A stretch of DNA of 18,643 nt from an uncultured Collinsella sp. (GTDB lineage: Bacteria; Actinomycetota; Coriobacteriia; Coriobacteriales; Coriobacteriaceae): assembly GCA_937958315.1 (NCBI GenBank), contig CALFGH010000225.1, forward strand, positions 1 to 18,643, in the 5' to 3' direction. The notes below the pieces were generated by a model. The model had not been told where the DNA came from. It saw nothing but the letters and a program-made list of their open reading frames with translations, and did no database searches. Shown here in pieces: positions 13,505 through 18,643 of the stretch (positions are counted from its first letter, which is position 1; the number at the start of each line of letters is the position of its first letter). The position numbers were made by a program, and so were the translations under genes.

Positions 13505-13897
13505 TTATTTGCCACGAAGCTGGTCTTTGGAGATAGCAAGCATCTCGGTAACCTTGTCCATGTAATACTTGATAGCCTCATCGTCTTTCGCTTCGGCGGC
13601 AGCCGCACGCTTCTTGTTGTACAGCTTGACCAGTGCCGCAGACGCCTTGCCCATCGTGCGATTGACTTCCAGGCTTTGCTCGTATGCCTCAACGGCCTCG
13701 TCGACCATGTTGACATCGGCATAAAGCTTGCCAATCTCGTTTAGAACGTTTGCGGCAGCGACGCCCTCCTTGCCCTCGAGCTCGGAACGCTTTGCCTTAA
13801 CGGCGTCGAGAACGGCATCTCGATCGAGAACGGGTGCGGTCTCGGCTGCAGCGGAGGCCACCTTCTCCTTTTTCTTGCCAAATCCAAACAAACCCAT
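13505..13897 (-). CDS. Small TPR-like protein of unknown function
   Basis: This is a 130-residue, probably cytoplasmic protein with no signal peptide. It starts MGLFGFGKKKEK, a basic amphipathic start that might touch the membrane. An Ala-rich helix follows, then a TPR-like helix pair at about 45-85 (AAANVLNEIGKLYADV, MVDEAVEAYEQSLEVNRTMG) and a second possible pair (ALVKLYNKKRAAAAEAKDDE, AIKYYMDKVTEML). GGAGG lies 6 bases before the ATG. It lies between the PTS EIIC gene, with a terminator-like hairpin between, and the kinase-DeoC gene 26 bp on. TPRs bind proteins, so it may scaffold or regulate the PTS or the fusion enzyme; this is inferred from position only. Confidence 0.85.
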   Translation of the reverse strand: MGLFGFGKKKEKVASAAAETAPVLDRDAVLDAVKAKRSELEGKEGVAAANVLNEIGKLYADVNMVDEAVEAYEQSLEVNRTMGKASAALVKLYNKKRAAAAEAKDDEAIKYYMDKVTEMLAISKDQLRGK

Positions 13898-13925
13898 TGG
13901 AAACCTCCACTAGCAGTAATAAACG

Positions 13926-13973
13926 AAGGGGGTTGTTCCCCTGCTGGGGACCAGGCACAGGAACAACCCCCTT
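13926..13973 (-). terminator. 14-bp-stem hairpin after the PTS EIIC gene
   Basis: The arm AAGGGGGTTGTTCC (13926-13939) is the exact reverse complement of 13960-13973. It lies about 40 bp after the EIIC stop and about 30 bp before the TPR start. On the minus strand it is followed by CGTTTATT, a weak U-tract, so it probably terminates partially and lowers downstream expression relative to the PTS genes. The loop contains GGGGACCAGGCAC, similar to the core of the intergenic hairpin repeats. Confidence 0.7.
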
Positions 13974-14013
13974 AAAGAAAGACTTGGACCTTCGTCAGGC
14001 GCTACAAGAATCC

Positions 14014-15321
14014 TTATGCGATACCAAAGACGCTGAGGATGGACTTGATGGCCATGAAGAAGAAGCCGGTGACGACGGTGTCGACGTCGGTGCAGGTCAT
14101 GTTCACGAAGCCAATCTGAGCGAGCATCGGGGACAGGAGCGCAGGCAGGATCATGATGAAGATGCCGTGGAAGATGCAGCCGATGATGGCGCCGCGACGA
14201 CCGTCGATGGCGTTACCGAAGACACCAGCAGTGCCGCCAGCGAAGAAGTTGGACATAACGCCGGGGATGACGAGGGTGCCCATGAAGCCGGTGATAGCCA
14301 TGCCGATCAGCGAGCCGAGCGTGGTGAACACAAAGCCGAAGATAACGGCGTTAGGGGCATAGGTGAACAGGACAGGGCAGTCCAGAGCGGGGCGCGCATC
14401 GGGGACGAGCTTCATCGAGATGCCCTGGAAGGCGGGGACGAGCTCGGCGAGCAGCAGGCGGACGCCGGCGAGCAGGACGTACAGACCAACGACGAACTGC
14501 ATGGCCTGGAGGAAAGCGTAGACCATGAAGTTGGTGGCGCCGCAGTAGTCAGCAGCAGCAGCGGGACCAGCGAAGGCAGCGACGACCAGGTAGAAAACGA
14601 TCATGACCAGGCCGACAGCAGCGTAGGTATCCTGGAGGAAGGACAGGGACTGCGGAATCTCGAGATCCTCGGTGGACTTGGACTCCTTGCCGCCAGCGAG
14701 CTTCTTGGTGATGCTTGCGACAAGAGCGGTGAACATATAGCCAAAGGTGCAGAAGTGACCCAGGGCGATGTCATCGGACTCGGTGATCTTGCGGACAACG
14801 GGCTGAGCGAAGGCAGGCATGAGGGTAGCGAAGGCGCCACCGACGATGGAGCTGACGACGATCAGGGGGATACCGCGAAGACCGCAGAAGAAGGCGAACA
14901 CGACGCAGAGCGTGGACTCCCACAGAAGGGCCTGGCCAGTCAGGAACACATACTTAAACTTGGTGAAACGAGCGAGGATGATGTTCACCACGAAGATGCC
15001 AGCGAGGCAGATGGCGATCTCGGAGCCAAGGCCGAGGTCGGTCATTGCCTGACCGTTGATGCCCTCGATGGAAGCGACGACGGCGGTCATGCCGTTGAAG
15101 CCGAAGGCGGAGTTGAACATATCGCCAAAGTAGGCAAGAGAGCCCTGCATGACGCTCGAGCCGGCAGCCAGAACAAGGAAGCCGAGCATCGTCTTAAACG
15201 TGCCGAGCAACACGTCGTTGGCCGACTTCTTCTGAAGCACAAGGCCCAGGCAGGCGACGAGACCGATAACAACGGCGGCCTGCGTCAGGATGTTATTGAT
15301 AATAAACTCAAGAACAGCCAT
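14014..15321 (-). CDS. ulaA: PTS EIIC, ascorbate-type (UlaA/SgaT family)
   Basis: This is the membrane permease of an AG-family (ascorbate-galactitol) PTS, which transports and phosphorylates its sugar together with EIIB. It has 435 residues, mostly hydrophobic, with about ten or more membrane segments. Family signatures are GLVLQKKSANDVLLGTFKT, GFLVLAAGSSVMQGSL, ELVPAFQGISMKLVPDARPA and ALDCPVLFTYAPNAVIFGF. The ATG at 15321 is chosen because AAAGGGG lies 8 bases upstream; a GTG three codons earlier is less well placed. EIIB precedes it by 54 bp. Ascorbate is only one option for the family. No UlaG lactonase, UlaD, UlaE or UlaF is nearby, so the substrate is open. Confidence 0.94.
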   Translation of the reverse strand: MAVLEFIINNILTQAAVVIGLVACLGLVLQKKSANDVLLGTFKTMLGFLVLAAGSSVMQGSLAYFGDMFNSAFGFNGMTAVVASIEGINGQAMTDLGLGSEIAICLAGIFVVNIILARFTKFKYVFLTGQALLWESTLCVVFAFFCGLRGIPLIVVSSIVGGAFATLMPAFAQPVVRKITESDDIALGHFCTFGYMFTALVASITKKLAGGKESKSTEDLEIPQSLSFLQDTYAAVGLVMIVFYLVVAAFAGPAAAADYCGATNFMVYAFLQAMQFVVGLYVLLAGVRLLLAELVPAFQGISMKLVPDARPALDCPVLFTYAPNAVIFGFVFTTLGSLIGMAITGFMGTLVIPGVMSNFFAGGTAGVFGNAIDGRRGAIIGCIFHGIFIMILPALLSPMLAQIGFVNMTCTDVDTVVTGFFFMAIKSILSVFGIA

Positions 15322-15375
15322 GTTGTACACCCCTTTTTCTCATGTACATTTCTATCAATCTAGGTGAAAAGACCC

Positions 15376-15681
15376 TTACTCTAGGACGCCCATCTCCTTG
15401 AGCACCGGAGTCAGCTTCTCCTCGATTTCCTTCTTATCGACAAGGCGCTTAAGGAACACGCAGGGAAGACCGGTGTTGTAGCTCTCGATCTGCGTCTTGA
15501 AGTTCTCGGCAGCGACAATCATGTCAAAGCCCTTGGAGGCACCCGCGGCGCTGGAAACGCTGTCGTGGTCCATCTTGCACTGGACCCCGAGCTTCTTCAT
15601 AACCTGCTCGATAGCCATCTGGCAGGCAAAGCTGCTTCCAAGACCATTGCCGCAGCAGCACAAAATCTTGACCATGTTCAT
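15376..15681 (-). CDS. PTS EIIB, lactose/ascorbate (UlaB-like) type
   Basis: This is the cytoplasmic EIIB phosphocarrier of the AG-type PTS, taking phosphate from EIIA and passing it to the sugar in EIIC. It has 101 residues; the family is about 95-105. The N-terminal P-loop reads MNMVKILCCCGNGLGSS, and Cys10 in CGNG is the likely phosphorylated cysteine. Two further cysteines directly before it (CCC) are unusual. The rest (SYNTGLPCVFLKRLVDKKEI) fits an alpha/beta EIIB fold. Two ATGs at 15681 and 15675 are both well placed after AAAAGGAAAGGAA, differing by two residues. The 83-bp gap after EIIA holds two strong hairpins, the second touching the ribosome site. Confidence 0.93.
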   Translation of the reverse strand: MNMVKILCCCGNGLGSSFACQMAIEQVMKKLGVQCKMDHDSVSSAAGASKGFDMIVAAENFKTQIESYNTGLPCVFLKRLVDKKEIEEKLTPVLKEMGVLE

Positions 15682-15693
15682 TTCCTTTCCTTT

Positions 15694-15749
15694 TGGGGCA
15701 CGTGCCCCACCTCGGGGTAGATGCGGGCGAATGCATAGACTCGCCCGCA
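15694..15749 (-). other. Two hairpins between EIIA and EIIB genes
   Basis: TGCGGGCGA (15722-15730) pairs perfectly with TCGCCCGCA (15741-15749), and TGGGGCACGTGCCCCA (15694-15709) is a perfect 16-bp palindrome. On the transcript the second lies directly before the EIIB Shine-Dalgarno. There is no U-tract, so RNA processing, stabilisation or translational control is more likely than termination. Confidence 0.7.
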
Positions 15750-15764
15750 CCAAGCGGCGTTGTC

Positions 15765-16214
15765 TTACGCCGTCGCACCCGTAAATGCCTGATAAATCTC
15801 GTCGGCGTCATCCGAAGCGACGATTTGCGCAATCTTATCTTCGTCCATAAAGATGCCGGCAAGCACCTGCATGGCCTCGATATGAGAATTAGAATCCTCG
15901 GCTGCAAGTGCGACCAGAAGACGAACATCAAAGCTGTCTTCCGAAAACTTAACGGGCTTCTTCAGGACCGTCACGGCAAGCTGACCTTTAATGCAACCGT
16001 CCTCGGGGCGGCCGTGAATCAGCGCGACGTCTTCGGTGAGCACGTAGTAGGGACCCATCTCGTTGGTGGCGCGGATGATCTCATCCGCATAGCGATCCTC
16101 GACGTAGCCGCCCTCGTTGAGCGGGGCGATTGCAAGCTTGATCGCGTCCTGCCAGGAATCGACAGAATCGACAATGCGAACGTTTTCGCGCTTGAGCATC
16201 TCCGTAATCTGCAT
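15765..16214 (-). CDS. PTS EIIA, fructose/mannitol-fold (UlaC-like)
   Basis: This is a cytoplasmic EIIA that takes phosphate from HPr and passes it to the adjacent EIIB. It has 149 residues, the usual length for a stand-alone EIIA of the PTS_EIIA_2 fold. The active histidine is His67 in VALIHGRPEDG (family form ALPHARPE). The segment KKPVKFSEDSFDVRLLVALA then AEDSNSHIEAMQVLAGIF is characteristic. It follows the aldolase gene by 15 bp with a modest GAGG site, so it is co-transcribed. Together with EIIB and EIIC it completes a three-protein PTS. Confidence 0.94.
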   Translation of the reverse strand: MQITEMLKRENVRIVDSVDSWQDAIKLAIAPLNEGGYVEDRYADEIIRATNEMGPYYVLTEDVALIHGRPEDGCIKGQLAVTVLKKPVKFSEDSFDVRLLVALAAEDSNSHIEAMQVLAGIFMDEDKIAQIVASDDADEIYQAFTGATA

Positions 16215-16229
16215 CGGTGCGCCTCGTCC

Positions 16230-17081
16230 CTAAGCGACGATATTCTTGAACAGGCTGATGCGGTGCTCGACAACCTCTTCGACGGCCTTCTGGGCAGGCA
16301 TAACCATGTTGCGGTTGGAGGCGTTCTCCTTGAGCTCGTCATAGCACTGCTTGGAGGTCTTGTTCCAGTTGACGAGCAGATCGGTACCAACATTGAACTT
16401 ACGGATACCCAGGTCGATGACGTGACGAACGTCCTCGTCCTTAACACCGGTGCCACCATGGATGACCAGGGGGAAGCCGTTCACGGCATCGCGGATCTTC
16501 TCGAGCTGATCGAAGGAGATGTTGGTCTTGGACTTGTACTGACCATGGTTGGTGCCGATAGCGACGGCAAGGGCGTCGATGCCGGTCTTCTCGATGAACT
16601 CAACAGCCTGCTCGGGATCGGTATAGCGCACGTCGGCATCGGCGACGGCGACACCGTCCTCGGTACCGCCGACGGTACCGAGCTCGGCCTCAACGGAAGC
16701 GCCGTGGGCCTGAGCCATCTCGACGATGCGTTTGGTACCAAGGATGTTCTCCTTGAAGGGAAGCGCGGAGCCGTCAAACATTACCGAGCTATAGCCGGCC
16801 TCGAGAGCCTTGCGGATCTCGTCGAAGTTCTTGGCGTGGTCGAGGTGAAGAACGACGTTCACGCCATACTCCTCGGCCATGGACTTGCACACAGCAACCA
16901 GGTTGCGGTGACCGACATAGCTGGCGGTGCCCTCGGAGGTCTGGATGATCACGGGGGTGTGCAGGCGAGCCGCGACGCGGATAATCGACGGGCACATCTC
17001 GAGGTTATGGGTGTTAAAAGCACCGACGGCCATGTTGAGCTGGTTGGCCTCTGCCAGGACTTCGCGCAGGGTTACGTACAT
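16230..17081 (-). CDS. fba: Class II fructose/tagatose-bisphosphate aldolase
   Basis: This is a zinc-dependent aldolase of the FbaA/GatY/KbaY family, cleaving a ketose-1,6-bisphosphate into DHAP and glyceraldehyde-3-phosphate or a related aldehyde phosphate. It has 283 residues. Catalytic Asp81 and zinc His82 are in LHLDHAKN. The other zinc histidines are His179 in GTNHGQYK and His208 in VIHGGTG; Glu133 lies in EAELGTVGG. GGAGG lies 7-8 bases before the ATG. It is the first gene of the minus-strand cluster, with the PTS EIIA gene 15 bp downstream. GatY/KbaY-type tagatose-bisphosphate aldolases often sit with PTS genes, so the substrate may be a bisphosphate other than fructose-1,6-bisphosphate. 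Confidence 0.93.
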   Translation of the reverse strand: MYVTLREVLAEANQLNMAVGAFNTHNLEMCPSIIRVAARLHTPVIIQTSEGTASYVGHRNLVAVCKSMAEEYGVNVVLHLDHAKNFDEIRKALEAGYSSVMFDGSALPFKENILGTKRIVEMAQAHGASVEAELGTVGGTEDGVAVADADVRYTDPEQAVEFIEKTGIDALAVAIGTNHGQYKSKTNISFDQLEKIRDAVNGFPLVIHGGTGVKDEDVRHVIDLGIRKFNVGTDLLVNWNKTSKQCYDELKENASNRNMVMPAQKAVEEVVEHRISLFKNIVA

Positions 17082-17167
17082 AGTGTTTGCCTCCTGTTGT
17101 CTCCACTGGATGTATCAAGTGGCGACCGCACAGGGGGTGCCGGCCGCCGTCCTTGATCGACAATTAG

Positions 17168-17203
17168 ATTATCACAAACGTCCGTATATTCGGTTGTCCG
17201 AAT
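17168..17203 (-). promoter_or_regulatory. Promoter of the aldolase-PTS operon with overlapping palindrome
   Basis: On the minus strand TGTGATAAT (17176-17168) is an extended -10 (TGn then GATAAT, five of six bases). About 17 bp upstream, the -35 position falls inside the palindrome ATTCGG-TTGT-CCGAAT (17188-17203). A repressor bound there would block the promoter; the GntR regulator of the cluster is a natural candidate. The start would be near 17160, giving a leader of about 80 nt. Confidence 0.55.
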
Positions 17204-17494
17204 GATATTTCGTTTGATATGCTCCGTATTGACCGTTCACCTGAATTTTTCGACCGTTTACCCGCTAAAAAAGGCACCGCAACCCATGCGGATGCCCTTG
17301 TCTGTCAGCCGCTCTCAACCAAAACGGAGTGCAAGCTCAACTGGCTCGACTCCACCTCGATCTAGCCATACGTCAAATATGAGGCAAATGAATCAGTAGC
17401 GTCTATTCCAAATCTTGAGTATTTGTTCGGCGGGACGGCCTCTGCCGGCTCCTGCTAGACTGGTAGACTCCCAACCGTCCATCCAGGAGCCTCA
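17204..17494. other. Intergenic region upstream of the nuclease gene
   Basis: No gene, RNA or repeat is recognised in this stretch, which is less GC-rich than the genes. Near its end the plus strand has TGC then TAGACT (17456-17461), a possible extended -10 for the nuclease without a clear -35. AGGAG precedes the nuclease ATG by 5 bases. Confidence 0.4.
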
Positions 17495-18478
17495 ATGTCG
17501 CGCAAGTCCGCCTACAAGCAAGTGCTTTCCATCGGCACCGCCGTGGTGCTGGGGTTTGCGCTGTTCACAGGGTCGCTCGACGGAGCGCCCAAGCTGCTGT
17601 CGCCGCAAAGCGATGAGCAGGCGGTAGCTCTGGCCGAGAAACAAAACGAGAGTCCCAGCCGCACCGACGACGAGGCAGACCTGGTCGCCCGACTCGAATC
17701 GGGAACAGAGAGCTCCTCGGACTCTCAAAATAGCCAAGCCTCTAGCGATGTCTCCGATTCCGCCGCAACCGACACCGGTGACGACGGCTCCGCCGACAGT
17801 ACCGCTACCCCCATCGACGAGGTCGAAAACCCCGATCTCGACCGCGCCCGCGGCGTATATCTCAGCAGCATTCCCGACTACGCCGGCAATCCCTACGTTG
17901 CCCTTCACGCCGACAGCACGCACCCGCTCGGCACGCCGTCATTCACACTCGATGAATACGAACGCGCTGCAGAAGAGGGCTGCTTTAAAAAGTTCTCCAA
18001 GCTCGACAGCTTGGGCCGCACTCGTAAGGCGCTCGCCTGCGTGGGCCCCGAATCGCTCGGTCAGGGCGAGCGCGGCGATATCTCGCGCATCCACCCCGCC
18101 GGATGGCACCAGCAACGCTATGACTTTGTTCCGGGCCAGAGCCTCTACAACCGCTGCCACCTTATCGCCTGGTCGCTCTGCGGCGAAAATGCCAACCGCA
18201 AGAATCTCCTCACCGGCACGCGCTATCTCAACGAGACGGGCATGCTGCCTTTCGAAGAGCAGATCCTCGGCTACATCCACGACACGGGCAACCATGTGCT
18301 CTACCGCGTCACGCCCATGTATAACGAAGAGGAACTTGTCTGCCGTGGCGTGCGCCTTGAGGCGCAATCGGTCGAGGACCACGGCAAGACCCTCTGTTTC
18401 CACGTATATTGCTACAACCTGCAGCCGCATGTGCAGATCGACTACGCCACCGGTCGCAATCAGGCCTCGGGAGACTAG
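17495..18478 (+). CDS. Secreted or membrane-anchored DNA/RNA non-specific endonuclease
   Basis: This 327-residue protein has an N-terminal hydrophobic segment (about 9-26: QVLSIGTAVVLGFALFTG) after a short basic start, acting as a signal peptide or membrane anchor. Residues 50-110 are a low-complexity linker rich in Ser, Asp and Thr. The C-terminal half is an Endonuclea_NS_2/EndA-like nuclease domain. Its beta-beta-metal motif reads YNRCHLIAWSLCGENANRKN then LLTGTRYLN, with His222 as the general base and the Asn of ENANRKN as the metal-site region. NRCH replaces the DRGH of classical family members, a variant that I believe is common in Gram-positive homologues. Such nucleases degrade extracellular DNA for nutrients, defence or DNA uptake. 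It is monocistronic and divergent from the PTS cluster. Confidence 0.9.
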   Translation: MSRKSAYKQVLSIGTAVVLGFALFTGSLDGAPKLLSPQSDEQAVALAEKQNESPSRTDDEADLVARLESGTESSSDSQNSQASSDVSDSAATDTGDDGSADSTATPIDEVENPDLDRARGVYLSSIPDYAGNPYVALHADSTHPLGTPSFTLDEYERAAEEGCFKKFSKLDSLGRTRKALACVGPESLGQGERGDISRIHPAGWHQQRYDFVPGQSLYNRCHLIAWSLCGENANRKNLLTGTRYLNETGMLPFEEQILGYIHDTGNHVLYRVTPMYNEEELVCRGVRLEAQSVEDHGKTLCFHVYCYNLQPHVQIDYATGRNQASGD

Positions 18479-18544
18479 GGCCGACCGCGCCGCCCGTAAC
18501 CCAAAAAATGATCCGTTTTCCTCCGTCCCCAAGGGATCAAATAA

Positions 18545-18574
18545 GGCCGCCCCGGTTACCCAGGGCGACCTTTT
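18545..18574. terminator. Probable bidirectional terminator after the nuclease gene
   Basis: GGCCGCCC (18545-18552) pairs with GGGCGACC (18563-18570) with one mismatch and is followed by TTTT on the plus strand. The minus strand ends in TTATTTG. It lies between the nuclease stop and a convergent minus-strand gene. Confidence 0.65.
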
Positions 18575-18607
18575 CGTCAGCACCTACATTGCAGGCAACG
18601 CCACACG

Positions 18608-18643
18608 CTACTTGGCGCGGCCCTCCTCATAGCGCTCGACCAG
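18608..18643 (-). CDS. C-terminal end of an unidentified minus-strand gene
   Basis: The minus strand reads LVERYEEGRAK followed by TAG at 18608. Codon choice and position, convergent on a terminator, suggest a real gene that continues beyond the window. Eleven residues are too few to name a family. Confidence 0.45.
   Translation of the reverse strand: MVERYEEGRAK

Noticed and set aside
11175..15355. Shared 12-mer GTACATTTCTAT at 15344-15355 and, inverted, at 11175-11186, considered as a GntR operator
   Set aside because: The orientation relative to the downstream genes differs, the motif is not palindromic, and 12-base matches are expected by chance between both strands of an 18.6-kb window.
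13834..15363. 509-codon open frame on the plus strand across EIIC
   Set aside because: It is antisense to the PTS EIIC gene. The acidic, low-complexity product is the mirror of membrane-protein codons.
15693..17156. 487-codon open frame on the plus strand across EIIA and the aldolase
   Set aside because: It is antisense to two well-supported genes, and the Val/Leu/Gly/Asp-rich product has no recognisable motif.

Overview
The window looks like chromosome from a high-GC anaerobic actinobacterium of the Coriobacteriia, most like Collinsella. That is inferred from base composition, protein style, the sugar-PTS gene content and the intergenic hairpin repeats; no search was run. All 15 apparently complete genes have convincing starts and Shine-Dalgarno sites. 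Twelve lie on the minus strand and three (a LacI regulator, larE and a secreted nuclease) on the plus strand.

Layout. (1) 1-854: 3' part of an IS3-family transposase (OrfB) with its probable right end, lying 42 bp past the end of glmS. (2) 897-4502, minus strand: glmS behind a palindromic operator candidate, then a permease and a Tat-lipoprotein binding protein of a polar amino acid ABC importer, with no ATPase gene in the window. (3) 4503-4987: a repeat-rich intergenic stretch with three hairpin repeats and four alternating 16-bp repeats. (4) 4988-7910: a LacI-family regulator, a convergent HAD phosphatase and a divergent larE. The segment is bracketed by two copies of a 53-bp repeat in opposite orientation. 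(5) 8041-17081, all minus strand: a sugar catabolism cluster. In transcription order it holds a class II ketose-bisphosphate aldolase, ascorbate-type (AG family) PTS EIIA, EIIB and EIIC, a small TPR protein, a P-loop kinase fused to a DeoC aldolase, a GntR/HutC regulator, transaldolase, and a split transketolase. A decayed chimera of a fructose-type EIIB and an FSA-type transaldolase lies between transaldolase and transketolase. (6) 17495-18478, plus strand: a secreted or membrane-anchored nonspecific nuclease, then a terminator and the last codons of a convergent gene.

How the genes may work together. The PTS would import and phosphorylate a sugar or sugar derivative. The class II aldolase and the DeoC domain would cleave phosphorylated intermediates, and transaldolase with transketolase would feed the pieces into the pentose phosphate pathway and glycolysis. 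The GntR protein is the likely local regulator. The substrate cannot be read from the sequence: no isomerase, epimerase or dehydrogenase is present, and the nearby remnants suggest the locus once held more PTS and transaldolase genes.

Most unusual points: the kinase-DeoC fusion in an ascorbate-type PTS cluster; hairpin repeats with changing but self-complementary arms around a constant GGGACAGG core; the regular alternating 16-bp repeats; and the chimeric pseudogene.
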